From Notolepis coatsorum (Eukaryota > Chordata > Actinopteri > Aulopiformes > Paralepididae), in assembly GCA_963971535.1 (NCBI GenBank), contig OZ020590.1, positions 155,294,079 through 155,358,078 of the forward strand: a stretch of DNA of 64,000 nt, given 5' to 3'. The translations under genes and the position numbers were made by a program. Shown one piece after another: positions 10,839 to 22,474 of the stretch. The first letter of the stretch is position 1. The number at the start of each line of letters is the position of its first letter. Under the pieces are notes generated by a model. That model saw only the letters and a list, made by a program, of their open reading frames with translations, made no database searches and had not been told where the DNA came from.

Positions 10839-11342
10839 TGTCATAATCACAGCACGGGCCTACTTCACTCCCCCTCCTTTTCCCCTCACGTCCTCCACAC
10901 GCTCCTCTTCATCCCCCTCTCCATCCACTGCACACTCCTCCTCATCCTCTCTTTCTCCAGTCACCCCTTCCTTTACCCTCATACGCCCAGCTGTATTCCA
11001 TCCCCCTAATTCGCACGCGGTCAAGCACCCCACTCTCCACAGCTGCACTCAATCCTTCCCTGATGGGGGGACTATTTCTACACCTCGACACTGACCAGAA
11101 GCTGTCGTGGTATTAATTACCACTGCCCAGGTACGACGTCTCTGCCGAAAGCTCTGCTAGATACCAACCGTGTATTTGCTTACTCTAACCTGTTTCTCTC
11201 CTGTGCCCCAAAGGACCGCCGTCCCTGTCTGGACGTCACCTGTTCCCGAAGAGGAACACTTGTTCTCCCGCTGCCACCCAGCAGCTCCCAAGACAAGCAC
11301 CAGGACCGCTTGCTCGCTCACTGCCGCCGCGGCAGCCACAAG
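10839..11342. other. Unassigned segment with a Ser/Pro/Thr-rich frame
   Basis: Not part of MITE-A. A + strand frame (10798-11094) is rich in S, P and T, and a second open stretch lies at about 11170-11355. I recognise neither. CCCAG-GTACGA at about 11129 and a pyrimidine-rich stretch ending CCCCAAAG at about 11212 resemble splice sites, but nothing supports a real gene. Confidence 0.25.
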
Positions 11343-11620
11343 ACAGAATGAATGAATGAATGAATGAATGAAAACTTTATTTAACAGATTGCAGAATGGG
11401 TACAATACAGTACGGCTCAATACATACAATTGTTAAGGGGATGCAGACCTGAGAAAGACGTTTGTCTTGTTTCCATCAGGGTCCCCCATTTTCAATTCAT
11501 ATAGACATTTATGACATACACAACATACATGACATTTATGGCATAGGGACATATAGGTATTTAGTACTGATACATTTGTGACATAAGCAGTATTCAAATA
11601 TACAGTACTGTTACCCCTAG
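11343..11620 (-). mobile_element. LINE-A 3' end, copy 2
   Basis: Minus-strand copy of the LINE-A 3' UTR, about 275 bp. It starts on the + strand with a (GAAT)n tail and continues AACTTTATTTAACAGATTGC, then the GGGTCCCCCATTTTCAATTC block. It is 5'-truncated and non-coding. G-rich simple DNA follows to 11767. Confidence 0.85.
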
Positions 11621-11767
11621 ATCCTAGACAGAGTATATACATATGATGGGGAGGGGACTGTACATTAGGAGGGGGTGGGTGGGTGGGAGGGAAATATACA
11701 TACGGCGGGGAGGGAATATATACATGCGGTGGGGAGGAGACTGTCTATTAGGAGGTGGTGGGGGTTT

Positions 11768-11821
11768 CTGATTGATTCTATTCTATTCTATTCTATTCTA
11801 TTCTATTCTATTCTATTCTAT
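11768..11821. repeat. (ATTCT)n microsatellite
   Basis: About ten perfect TATTC pentamers. Confidence 0.95.
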
Positions 11822-11865
11822 GACTAGAGGTTCAGCCCGATGAGAAAATGTAGAAGAATGACTAT

Positions 11866-14582
11866 TTTGACCGTAGGTGTCACTCTCTCCTCTGCTATCT
11901 TCCTCACCTACAGTAGAGACAGTTATGACCACTAGGTGTCACTCTCTCCTCTGCTATCTCCCTCACCTACAGTAGAGACAGGTATGACCAGCAGGTGTCA
12001 CTCTCTCCTCTGCTATCTCCCTCACCTACAGTAGAGACAGTTATGACCAGTAGGTGTCACTCTCTCCTCTGCTATCTCCCTCACCTACAGTAGAGACAGT
12101 TATGACCAGTAGGTGTCACTCTCTCCTCTGCTATCTCCCTCACCTACAGTAGAGACAGTTATGACCAGTAGGTGTCACTCTCTCCTCTGCTATCTCCCTC
12201 ACCTATAGTAGAGACAGTTATGACCAGTAGGTGTCACCCTCCCCTCTGCTATCTCCCTCACCTACAGTAGAGACAGTTATGACCAGTAGGTGTCACTCTC
12301 TCCTCTGATATCTCCCTCACCTACAGTAGAGACAGTTATGACCAGCAAGTGTCACTCTCTCCTCTGCTATCTCCCTCACCTACAGTAGAGACAGTTATGA
12401 CCAGTAGGTGTCACTCTCTCCTCTGCTATCTCCCTCACCTACAGTAGAGACAGTTATGACCAGTAGGTGTCACTCTCTCCTCTGCTATCTCCCTCACCTA
12501 CAGTAGAGACAGTTATGACCAGTAGGTGTCACTCTCTCCTCTGCTATCTCCCTCACCTATAGTAGAGACAGTTATGACCAGTAGGTGTCACCCTCCCCTC
12601 TGCTATCTCCCTCACCTACAGTAGAGACAGTTATGACCAGTAGGTGTCACTCTCTCCTCTGATATCTCCCTCACCTACAGTAGAGACAGTTATGACCAGC
12701 AAGTGTCACTCTCTCCTCTGCTATCTCCCTCACCTACAGTAGAGACAGTTATTACCAGCAGGTGTCACTCTCTCCTCTGCTATCTCCCTAACCTACAGTA
12801 GAGACAGTTATGACCAGTAGGTGTCACTCTCTCCTCTGCTATCTTCCTCACCTACAGTAGAGACAGTTATGACCACTAGGTGTCACTCTCTCCTCTGCTA
12901 TCTTCCTCACCTACAGTAGAGACAGTTATGACCAGCAAGTGTCACTCTCTCCTCTGCTATCTCCCTCACCTACAGTAGAGACAGTTATGACCAGTAGGTG
13001 TCACTCTCTCCTCTGCTATCTCCCTCACCTACAGTAGAGACAGTTATTACCAGCAGGTGTCACTCTCTCCTCTGCTATCTCCCTCACCTACAGTAGAGAC
13101 AGTTATGACCAGTAGGTGTCACTCTCTCCTCTGCTATCTCCCTCACCTATAGTAGAGACAGTTATGACCACTAGGTGTCACTCTCTCCTCTGCTATCTCC
13201 CTCACCTACAGTAGAGACAGTTATGACCAGTAGGTGTCACTCTCTCCTCTGATATCTCCCTCACCTACAGTAGAGACAGTTATGACCAGCAAGTGTCACT
13301 CTCTCCTCTGCTATCTCCCTCACCTACAGTAGAGACAGTTATGACCAGTAGGTGTCACTCTCTCCTCTGCTATCTCCCTCACCTACAGTAGAGACAGTTA
13401 TGACCAGTAGGTGTCACTCTCTCCTCTGATATCTCCCTCACCTACAGTAGAGACAGTTATGACCAGCAAGTGTCACTCTCTCCTCTGCTATCTCCCTCAC
13501 CTACAGTAGAGACAGTTATGACCACTAGGTGTCACTCTCTCCTCGGCTATCTTCCTCACCTACAGTAGAGACAGTTATTACCAGCAGGTGTCACTCTCTC
13601 CTCTGCTATCTCCCTAACCTACAGTAGAGACAGTTATGACCAGTAGGTGTCACTCTCTCCTCTGCTATCTTCCTCACCTACAGTAGAGACAGTTATGACC
13701 ACTAGGTGTCACTCTCTCCTCTGCTATCTTCCTCACCTACAGTAGAGACAGTTATGACCACTAGGTGTCACTCTCTCCTCTGCCATCTCCCTAACCTACA
13801 GTAGAGACAGTTATGACCAGTAGGTGTCACTCTCTCCTCTGCTATCTTCCTCACCTACAGTAGAGACAGTTATGACCACTAGGTGTCACTCTCTCCTCTG
13901 CTATCTTCCTCACCTACAGTAGAGACAGTTATGACCACTAGGTGTCACTCTCTCCTCTGCCATCTTCCTCACCTACAGTAGAGACAGTTATGACCAGTAG
14001 GTGTCACTCTCTCCTCTGATATCTCCCTCACCTACAGTAGAGACAGTTATGACCAGCAAGTGTCACTCTCTCCTCTGCTATCTCCCTCACCTACAGTAGA
14101 GACAGTTATGACCACTAGGTGTCACTCTCTCCTCGGCTATCTTCCTCACCTACAGTAGAGACAGTTATTACCAGCAGGTGTCACTCTCTCCTCTGCTATC
14201 TCCCTAACCTACAGTAGAGACAGTTATGACCAGTAGGTGTCACTCTCTCCTCTGCTATCTTCCTCACCTACAGTAGAGACAGTTATGACCACTAGGTGTC
14301 ACTCTCTCCTCTGCTATCTTCCTCACCTACAGTAGAGACAGTTATGACCACTAGGTGTCACTCTCTCCTCTGCCATCTCCCTAACCTACAGTAGAGACAG
14401 TTATGACCAGTAGGTGTCACTCTCTCCTCTGCTATCTTCCTCACCTACAGTAGAGACAGTTATGACCACTAGGTGTCACTCTCTCCTCTGCTATCTTCCT
14501 CACCTACAGTAGAGACAGTTATGACCACTAGGTGTCACTCTCTCCTCTGCCATCTTCCTCACCTACAGTAGAGACAGTTATG
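11866..14582. repeat. 59-bp minisatellite, about 46 copies, with higher-order duplications
   Basis: Unit of 59 bp starting TATGACCAGTAGGTGTCACT and ending CACCTACAGTAGAGACAGT. Variant units (CTATAG, CCCTCCCC, GATATC, TTATTACCAGC, CTCGGC) recur in blocks. A 590-bp block of ten units at 13391-13980 is repeated directly as 13981-14580, and a 354-bp (six-unit) periodicity links 12201 to 12555. No ORF crosses it. Unequal exchange of multi-unit blocks explains the pattern. Confidence 0.95.
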
Positions 14583-14666
14583 GAACTCTGGACTAAATCA
14601 TCTCTAACAACAAATATCTTCTCAGATGGGGGTCCCAGAGACAAAGCCATATCAAATGGGGGTCCC

Positions 14667-15246
14667 TAGGGGTGGAACGGTACGCATTCGAACCGTACAC
14701 CGTTCAGTATGACCTCCACGGTTCGGGGCATGTGTGTATTGTTTGGTTATTGGGATGCGTTAGTCGCGAGCTAGGCTAACGTTATGTTAGCTGCGAGCTA
14801 ACCGTGGAAACATTCACAGCGAAGTGACTCCACGACACCAGGTCCATTAGTGTTGCCTATATTTTTCAGTCAGTTCGGTCTTTGTGTGCCAAACATTATT
14901 AAAGGTAAACTTTTTTTTTTACAAAATAAATGAGAAGCATGTTTAAATCAGCAATGCCTCCGTTCTTGCTGTACCAAAATATCTCCTAGCTCTAACCGTC
15001 ACTGTCAAAATAATGTGCCTTATGTCAAACTGCCTCATTCTTTCAGTTTTTGCATGACTACATCCTTGAGAATAACTGAAAAGTTGGATTATTTTTAGGC
15101 TATATATCTTATGCTGATGTATGGTCTTTTTGGAGTGTTCATTTTTTTTTTATTAAAAATAGCGTATACCGAACCTAACCGAAAACCGTGACCCTAAAAC
15201 CGTGATACGAACCGAACCGTGGATTTTGTGAACCGTTCCACCCCTA
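14667..15246. mobile_element. hAT-type MITE 1 (580 bp)
   Basis: Terminal inverted repeats TAGGGGTGGAACGG...CCGTTCCACCCCTA are flanked by a perfect 8-bp target duplication GGGGTCCC (14659-14666 and 15247-15254). The inner ends carry further short inverted GAACCGTACA/GAACCGTG motifs. There is no transposase, so it was moved by a hAT transposase in trans. Confidence 0.92.
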
Positions 15247-15302
15247 GGGGTCCCTGACCTGACCTGACCTGTTACGTATCTATTTAAGGGTCCTTGACAT
15301 TA

Positions 15303-15566
15303 ATGGTAAATGGCTGCATTTATATAGCGCTTTTATCCAAAGCGCTTAAAATGTTTTGTTCCTCACATTCACCCATTCACTCACACATTCACACACCGAT
15401 GGTGGAGGCGACCATGCGAGGTGCCAACCTGCTCATCAGGAGCAGTTAGGTAAGTTGAGTGAGTGTCTTGCTCAAGGACATTTCGTTCCTGCCCGGGAGG
15501 ATCGAACCGGGAACCTTCCAACTACCAGACGACTGCTCTACCTCCTGAGCCACTGTCGCCCCCACA
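15303..15566 (-). mobile_element. SINE-A copy 1 (tRNA-derived head, L2-type tail)
   Basis: On the minus strand a Pol III A box (TGGCTCAGGAGG, around 15541-15552) and B box (GGTTCGATCCT, around 15498-15509) lie about 40 bp apart. The 3' end is the AAGCGCTTTGGATAAAAGC-type tail found on many fish SINEs that borrow L2 LINE machinery. This copy is nearly full length. From 15567 to 15859 the DNA is AT-rich with a G run and no gene seen. Confidence 0.85.
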
Positions 15567-15859
15567 TGAAAAGGTACCAATGGTCTAGGGGGGTCTTGAG
15601 GGGAAGGGGTTAAAAAGGGGGGGGGGGGTTAGGTCTTACATTTTTCATATATGTTTTCTATTTTACAAAGTATCAGGTTATGAACAATGTTTTTCAACCA
15701 AAAATTATTTAGTGATTATAATAAGGTATTAGATAAATAACCCCTTGCAGCGTTGAACCCTGACTGGCTCAGAGCACCAGTCCGTCCTAATTCAATTCAT
15801 GTCAACCTGCTGATTGGAGGCGTTTCAAGCAGAGTGCTAATTCAAATACTGCAAACTAT

Positions 15860-16005
15860 AGCTAAGTGCTTGGAAGGAGCAATTATAGGGGTTAAGTGTC
15901 TTGTATAAGGACACTTTGACAAGCTGCCCGGGAGGAGCGGGAATCGAACCGGGAACCTCTGGATTGCCAGACGACTACTCTACCTCCCAAGCCATTGTCG
16001 CCCCC
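15860..16005 (-). mobile_element. SINE-A copy 2, truncated
   Basis: Head half only: A-box and B-box region (CGGGAATCGAACCGGGAACC on the + strand) with the CTTGTATAAGGACACTTTGA body. It lacks the GCGCTTT tail. Confidence 0.8.
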
Positions 16006-16305
16006 GAAAAAAGGTGAGATCATGCACCCAAAATATAACCAAAATCCCCCCCAAAAAAGGAATGACATTCTGAGTTTAAAAAGTCAATATGTTTCTCAAT
16101 CAAATAAGCATCCTCTCTACTCTTACTGGTATGAAACATTTGACGATTCATTCCATTCATTTGGCAGAGTCCCAAGTCTTCTAATTTCCCCCAGAGCTGG
16201 TGATGGAAGCAGCTAGTAGGGACTTCCACGTCTCTGTTCCTCCCCTTCTGTGGTCAGAGACCTTCTAAGCTTTCCTTTGATTAGTAGGAAGAGGGTTGTC
16301 GAAGA
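16006..16305. other. Unique sequence, no gene seen
   Basis: Two overlapping short frames on opposite strands (about 70 residues each) have no recognisable domain. Confidence 0.5.
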
Positions 16306-16620
16306 GAGTTGCAGTTTTCTTATCAGTCCTGGACTATGGTGACGTAATTTATAGGCCTGCTGCGGCCTCAACCCTTAAAACCGTGGAGTCTGTATATTAT
16401 CACTCTGCCCTCAGATTCATCACTAATGATAGATACGATACTCACCACTGTGTCCTTTGAAGGTTGGTTGGTCCTCGCTGATGGAGAGGCACACTGGTAT
16501 TTGTTAATTGTAAGGCCCTTATTAGTAAGCTACCCCCTTAATGTCAAATCTACCCCGAGGCCTTCAGGATTTCGAGTGAATCCCCTCTTCTGTTGAAACT
16601 AAATTTGATGGGGAGATGTT
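16306..16620 (+). pseudogene. CR1/L2-type LINE ORF2 C-terminal fragment, broken
   Basis: A + strand frame reads LDYGDVIYRPAAASTLKTVE then YYHSALRFITNDRYDTHHC. This is the LDYGD...YHSALRF...HC block near the C-terminus of ORF2 in fish LINEs of the CR1/L2 kind. A -1/+1 shift follows at about 16460, after which VGWSSLMERHTG and KALI-like remnants appear in another frame. Both ends are truncated, and no 3' tail of the LINE-A or LINE-B type follows. Confidence 0.7.
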
Positions 16621-16859
16621 GTTGTTGATTGTCACATTCTTTAACCAATCAGATTTTGAGTTTGACATGTTAGGCGTATTCTTTATCATGCTAGAGCCTT
16701 CTAGTTGGCCTAGCGTGCTACATCAGCAGCATCTTCCACGGCACAAAATTGGACTTGCATATAGCGCTATCAGCTACTGAAGCAAAACTAGCAACGTAAA
16801 GTCCATAAATTAGTAGATTTCAAATTTGTATTTAGATTTATATATATCTTTTCTGCACA

Positions 16860-17261
16860 ATGGCTGAAGGGAGAGTAGAAATGGATTTGGTGGCAGATTT
16901 AGTCTTTTAGGAGAAGGACCTTTCTAGAAAAGCTGGAACTTGTGAGGACAGCTAACGTTAGCAGCCCTGTCCCAACCGTCAAAGGAACAATTTAGATAAG
17001 CTGGAGGTAGTGAGGACAGCTAGCAGCCCTGTCCAGGCCAGGAAAAGGAACATTTTAGATAAGCTGGAGGTAGTGAGGACAGCTAGCAGCCCTGTCCAGG
17101 CCAGGAAAAGGAACGTTTTAGATAAGCTGGAGGTAGTGAGGACAGCTAGCAGCCCTGTCCAGGCCAGGAAAAGGAACTTTCAATCAGCAACTAGAAAGCT
17201 ACACCTGGCTACAGCATGGAGGAGGAACATTGCAAACTGTATTGCTGGGAATGGCTGTTAA
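16860..17261 (+). pseudogene. Unidentified ORF remnant with an in-frame 63-bp tandem repeat
   Basis: An ATG at about 16860 opens MAEGRVEMDLVADLVF, soon stopped. Downstream a 63-bp unit (21 codons, ILDKLEVVRTASSPVQARKRN) is tandemly repeated about three to four times at 16935-17180, keeping frame, and ends in FQSATRKLHLATAWRRN and a stop at 17261. Basic and acidic residues alternate, so a coiled or nucleic-acid-binding region is possible. It resembles the N-terminal part of a transposase-like gene more than a host gene, but I cannot name the family. Confidence 0.4.
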
Positions 17262-17902
17262 TTAGCAACCAACCTATTTGACGATGACAGAGCATATGCC
17301 AGGTGTGTGGGTGTGTTTCTCACTAAATGTTTGAAGCTTTTTTTTGTTTTGTTCGGTAAGTAAATGCTTATATTTTTGCAAGTGACTAGACGTTTTTGAA
17401 CGTGAGTTGGAGAAGAGAGTAAATAGGATTTCCGGCTTTAGCAAAACACATTAATAATGTTGTCTATATGCTGCTGGTGATTATGTTTTAATCTGTCTGC
17501 TGTGCTGTCAACAAATGTTTTTTGGTCAGGTCTGTCACCAAATCATATGTTTTCATCTGTCACGGTGCGCTAGCTGTCACCGAACGTGTTTACAGTTTCA
17601 TCTGTTATGGTTCTCCGACACGACACCAGATTTGGTCCTCTACAGCCTGGTCTGAATGATGTTCAGATCCAGTGGCCTGACTGCGTGGGAGGCATGTGTG
17701 CGTTTAAGCCCAGCAGCTTGGCTGGAATCTGTGGGGAAGCCTGTTGAATCCCTGACTGTGTTGTGTTTTACAGGATCTCACCTGGCTTGGTGGTCGAATG
17801 AGTAAAATTGTAACTGGTTCTGGTTCTTTGGTAACGTTGATTTGAGCCATGCGATGTCTGTGTGATGCAGCATCCTGTCACCGTCATGTGTGCAATTCAT
17901 GT
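17262..17902. other. Unique or ancient sequence, no gene seen
   Basis: No coding exon, RNA gene or well-preserved repeat is recognised. TCTGTCA-type phrases recur at 17500-17600 without a regular period. Confidence 0.4.
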
Positions 17903-17910
17903 ATTGTAAC

Positions 17911-18304
17911 TAGGGATGCTCGATATTGGCTTTTTTACCGATATCCGATATACCGATATTGTCCAACTCTTAATTTCCGATACCGATATCAACCGATAGC
18001 AACCGATACCGATATATGCAGGGTTTCCCCCCCAAAAAATGGAATAATTTCAGGTAATTAACATTATATATCTCTTGTTGTGGAATTAACACAACATTAT
18101 GCATACTTTTGACAATAAATAAAATCAGAATTTGTTCTTACTTGCTTGCCTGGGTAAGTAAAGGTTATAGAAATGTAAAAAAATAAAATAAAAAAAAAGA
18201 TAATTTATTTGATTTGAAAACCGATACCGATATTTTCCGATATCACATTTTAATGCCGATATCGGCCGATAATATCGGTAGGCCGATAATATCGGACATC
18301 CCTA
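17911..18304. mobile_element. hAT-type MITE 2 (394 bp)
   Basis: Ends are TAGGGATGCTCGATATTGGC and ...ATATCGGACATCCCTA, with a perfect 8-bp target duplication ATTGTAAC at 17903-17910 and 18305-18312. The subterminal regions are full of CCGATA/TATCGG motifs, probably transposase sites. A shorter copy lies at 28285-28520. Confidence 0.93.
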
Positions 18305-18522
18305 ATTGTAACTATCAAGCGTCACTATCAAGTCACTGTCAATGTGGGGTGGTTCTGTGAAATGACAATAGCCTAATAGTATCATGTTGAGAATATTCAA
18401 AGTGGGTTACATTTTATTAATTAATAGCACTGCAGGCCAAGGTGTAGAATACACAGCCTATACCACTGCAGTAAATATGCAATATGCAGATGATTAAACT
18501 GGAATATATATAAATGAGTATT

Positions 18523-18779
18523 AAATCGCTGCATTTTATATAGCAGCTTTTATCCAAAGCGCTTTACAATTTGTTCATCACATTTTACCAGTTCACTCAC
18601 ACATTCACACACCGATGACGGAGGCAAACATGCAAGGTGCCAACCTGCTCATCGGGAGCAATTAGAGGTTAAGTGTCTTGCTCAAGGACACTTTGACACA
18701 CTGCCCGGGAAGGGCGGGAATCGAACCGGGAACCTCCGGATTACCAGACGACTGCTCTACCTCCCGAACCACTACCCCG
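18523..18779 (-). mobile_element. SINE-A copy 3
   Basis: Near-complete copy: tail (CTTTTATCCAAAGCGCTTTA on the + strand), body (GACGGAGGCAAACATGCAAG) and head with B box complement GGAATCGAACC at about 18717. Confidence 0.88.
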
Positions 18780-18880
18780 TACTACTGAGTAATTATGTTA
18801 ATCAGATGTATAGTACAGTGTTATAGTATTATGCAGTGATACCGGTATAAAGACACTATGGTAGTAGTCATACTGGCCAG

Positions 18881-19960
18881 TGTTCAAATTTCAAGTTTGT
18901 TTTTATTTGTCATGTATAAGGTAGGGGAGAACGGGGATAGCTGTCACACTTTTTACTCTAGTGTGAATTTCTCATCATCAAAACATCTTTCAATAGTCAT
19001 TCCTACATTAAATTGAAGCTTAAGATGTTGGCTTGAAATGTGTATCATTTTCCATCGTATTGTAACAAATAGTTAATCACCTATCAAAGACACTCTGACA
19101 CATTGTGACAACCAACCCCATCATGGGGATGGTTGTCACACACTATGGGGTTGGTTGTCACCATGTGTTTTAATGGGAAAAATCTTAAAAAGAAGACAAG
19201 AAGGCAGAACTAAATTGTTAAGTTTAATTGCATTGACAAGTTGACAAATACATAACTTAATGCATCTTAACCATGAACATAAACAGGAAACACATCTTTA
19301 GGCCATCCTATATAACAAAATAAGAACACAATAAATCGGCCTAACAATAATAGCCTACACAACATGTGACAACCAACCCCAAAGAAAATGTGACGACCAA
19401 CCCCAACTGGAATGTCTTGATAGCATCAAGGCTAACAGCCATCTAACAACTAGTTAGCTCGCTAACAACAATCTAAACTATAGCTATCCCTTCAGACTTT
19501 TTAAGGGTAATAATTGTTTCATTATAAACCAATTGTGTAAAAGCCTAGAAGAAAAATACTGAGGAGCGGAATATTTACAAATGGACATGAAAAACACAAA
19601 AAGTCCTCTCACCTCAAGTTCAGCTGTTTCACTCCAAATATGACAACGTAGGTGAACTCTGACCCTAATTCTGGACATTTAAATACCAAAATATGGGAGA
19701 CAGGTCCCTCTGGTGGTGAAATATAATGAATGTGACAACCTACCCGTGTGACAACGTCCCCCGTTCTCCCCTACATGTACATTACAGTGAAATGCTTGGT
19801 TCTGTATGAGCCCCGGAGAATGTGCTTCATACAGTAAAAAGTAAGTAAAAGAGGGAATAACACTATACAATATACAATATACAATACATATACAAACTAA
19901 AGTACAACGTAAAAATGCAGACAACTAGTAAGATGCAGATATGCATATAATGCAGAAATG
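18881..19960 (-). mobile_element. Old LINE 3' end, split by the TIR element inside it
   Basis: Left piece (AAATTTCAAGTTTGTTTTTA, 18884-18926) and right piece (CATGTACATTACAGTGAAAT onward) join across the inserted element at 18927-19774 to give the reverse complement of a LINE-like 3' end with an AAACTTGAAATTTG tail. The right limit near 19960 is approximate. Confidence 0.5.
18927..19774. mobile_element. TIR-bounded DNA element (about 0.85 kb), family not assigned
   Basis: Ends GTAGGGGAGAACGGGGATAG and CGTCCCCCGTTCTCCCCTAC are inverted copies of each other, extended inward by TGTCACAC/GTGTGACA. Short TGTCAC and CAACCCC phrases are scattered inside in both orientations, like multiple transposase-binding sites. 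A possible target duplication CATGTA is not clean because the left end has extra bases. The only ORFs are under 85 residues and do not resemble a transposase. Confidence 0.7.
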
Positions 19961-20024
19961 CAGATAACTAGTAAGAGTAGGTACTATAAGGGATATATAC
20001 AGATATAAATATAGTATAGGTATT

Positions 20025-20190
20025 AAAAAAAAAAAAAAAAAAAAAAAAGTACAGGTACAGTATGTAAAAAGGATTACAGGTATGTAAAAAGGATTGCAGA
20101 TGTGTAAAAAGGATTACAGGTATGTAAAAAGGATTGCAGATGTGTAAAAGGGATTACAGGTATGTACAAATGATTACAGGTATGTAAAAA
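20025..20190. repeat. Poly(A) run followed by a 20-bp minisatellite
   Basis: 24 A residues at 20025-20048, then about seven copies of a 20-bp unit AGGTATGTAAAAAGGATTAC with GCAGATGTG variants. Confidence 0.85.
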
Positions 20191-20725
20191 GGACCCATTG
20201 TAACCTGTTTTGTGAAATGCGTGTTTGATATTGCGAGGCACCTCATAGACTGCAATGTCACCAACGCATTCAGCAGTGAAGTCAGTCACTCAGGGTCAGC
20301 CACTCTGCCCCCTGGTGGCATCTCACAGGCATGGAGTGGAACAGTTCAATCCAATGCAATGATCCTTTTTCTCTGCGCTTTTATTTGGATCTTAAATAAA
20401 GAGTTTGTGAAGCACTTTGTTGCACCAATGTATCAAAAGAAAAAAAATATATACTTATTTAGCACAGATTTGGACAATTGAGATATTTTTCATAATTCAT
20501 ATTCAAATATATATACATGGGAAACTATTTTAACAAGGTCTTCCGTTCCCAAATAACAACAGGCTGAGTGACTGACTCTTCCACAGTAGTGCTGATAAAC
20601 TATAAGGCCACACAGTACTGTGATGTAATCCATCAGTAACCCATCAGCTTGGTGGTGGAAGGCTGCTATGTGGCTGTGTGTTGGCGCCATCTAGAGGCCG
20701 AAAGGAGGAAACGGCAGCCTGCCGT
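20191..20725. other. Non-repetitive AT-rich sequence, no gene seen
   Basis: A frame at 20212-20481 (89 residues) and one at 20490-20690 on the minus strand show no domain and no splice context. Confidence 0.4.
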
Positions 20726-20880
20726 GTGAATGATTGATTGATTGAAAACTTTATTAACAGATTGCAGAATGGGTACAATACAGCACAGCTCAATACACAC
20801 AATTGTTAAGGGGATGCAGACCAGAGAAAGACTTTCGTCTTGTTTACATCAGGGTCCCCCATTTTCAATTCATCAGGAGA
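20726..20880 (-). mobile_element. LINE-A 3' end, copy 3
   Basis: Minus-strand copy with a (GATT)n tail on the + strand at 20727-20743, then AACTTTATTAACAGATTGCA and the GGGTCCCCCATTTTCAATTC block. About 155 bp survive. Confidence 0.85.
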
Positions 20881-20986
20881 ATTTTCAATTCATCAGGACA
20901 TTGTGTACATTGATCTCATTGTCCTAACCATTTCCCCTTCAGTCTTGTATTTTATATGCTGCAACTCTGCAAGCCTCTATGTTTTT

Positions 20987-21104
<118 letters not shown>

Positions 21105-21881
21105 GTGAACGTTATCTAGTTCAGTTAGTTGACATTACATTGTCTTGCCCAGCCTTCTGATCCTGTCTGATCCTCCCAGTAATACGGTCTCACCCGTGTC
21201 ACGCCAGGACGCCTGTTATTTTTCTACAACGGAGTTCGGCGATTTGCGAATCTGATTGGCCAGTGTCATTTCTAGTCATGTGACATGTAGCCAGGACAAC
21301 TACTAAATACATACAAATTATAAAACTAAGTGATACTTATGATCTGAAATGTTTTAGTTTAGTTTAGTTTTAATTCTTCTCTGAAGTGACCTTTTCAAAG
21401 CCATTTCTGTTGCCAAATTGCCCAGACTGCTAAGCGGTTAAACAAAGTGGACGATTAAAAGGCACGAGGAGTGAGACACAGAACAGAAGCCATGCAGACA
21501 GCTGGTGTGACATCAGAAACCAGCGCCTTCAAACACGTTTGCTGCATTTCAATTAGATCTACTGCACGCTTTTTACTGCAGCCAACATGGAGACAGACTG
21601 CTAAGTGTTCAGATGTTTCTCATCCCGTTACATAATCAATAGCCAGGCAGTCGTGACCAGTGATTTGGTGGGCTTGGGGGGGAGAGGGGGGTTTGGGGTG
21701 GTATAATACCCCCACATACTACAAGTTGGGTTGAGTTTCCAAGTTTTTACAGTTTGTAAATAAGACCTTCCTGGCCCGAGATAATCCCAAAGGTTTCCCA
21801 TAGAGAATGCTTCAAACTGGAGGTAAGGCAGACACATTTCCGGGCCCATTGTGGCTGCCTGCCTATAGGGGAGGTGTAGTC

Positions 21882-22227
21882 TGACGTCACTGGTTGTTCC
21901 ACCCGTATAGGGATTCATCATTGGGAAAATGGATTATCGGCTATTGTAACAATTCTGCCCCATGGAAATTGAAAAGCTTTCCATTTTTGCACAAAATGAG
22001 TTCCCTTCTATCACTAACATTATTGTTTAAGCATTTTTGGTTGAAATAAAATTTGCTGATTAATTGCGAATATTTTCATGTTGAGCTATAGATTGTGGAT
22101 GAATAAGCACAGAACGGTACACCATGCAAATGTTAATGCTTTATTTGTTTTAAACGAGGTGATTTAGAAATGGGGAAATACATTGGGTTGGAACAGAGGG
22201 TGGAACACGAAAAACGGCAATGACGTA
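21882..22227 (-). mobile_element. MITE-A copy 2, uninterrupted (346 bp)
   Basis: Reverse-complement counterpart of MITE-A copy 1 without the two inserts: the sequence runs through the AGAAGGGAACTC site and the CTTAAACAATAATG site without a break. Ends are TGACGTCACTGG and CAATGACGTA. It serves as an empty-site reference. Confidence 0.8.
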
Positions 22228-22399
22228 CCCACTACACCTGGCTGCCCAATATGACTGGCTGCCCAGATAGAATTATATTATATACATTTTCTATTTTATT
22301 TCGTTTGGGAACCACTGTCCTATAGTGCCTGAGCAGTGGACAGCTGTGACCTTATATGGCCTGACGGCTGATGAAGCCAATCATGATTTATGACATTAT

Positions 22400-22434
22400 G
22401 CACTTTCAATAAAGCATTATTAAAAAAAAAAAAC
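22400..22434 (+). other. AATAAA followed by an A-tract
   Basis: TTTCAATAAAGCATTATT is directly followed by 12 A residues, which looks like the 3' end of a reverse-transcribed polyadenylated RNA. No coding sequence is recognised upstream. Confidence 0.35.
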
Positions 22435-22474
22435 TGTTGTCATTCTTATGTTGTGGCAGCAGCAGGGGGGGCCT

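Noticed and set aside
11866-14582. Resemblance to a CRISPR array (regular repeats)
   Set aside because: Units are contiguous with no unique spacers, and the surroundings are vertebrate.
15303-15566. tRNA genes at the A-box/B-box pairs (also at 18.5, 27.9, 43.7, 59.8 and 61.9 kb)
   Set aside because: No complete cloverleaf or acceptor stem; the motifs are part of SINEs with longer bodies and tails.
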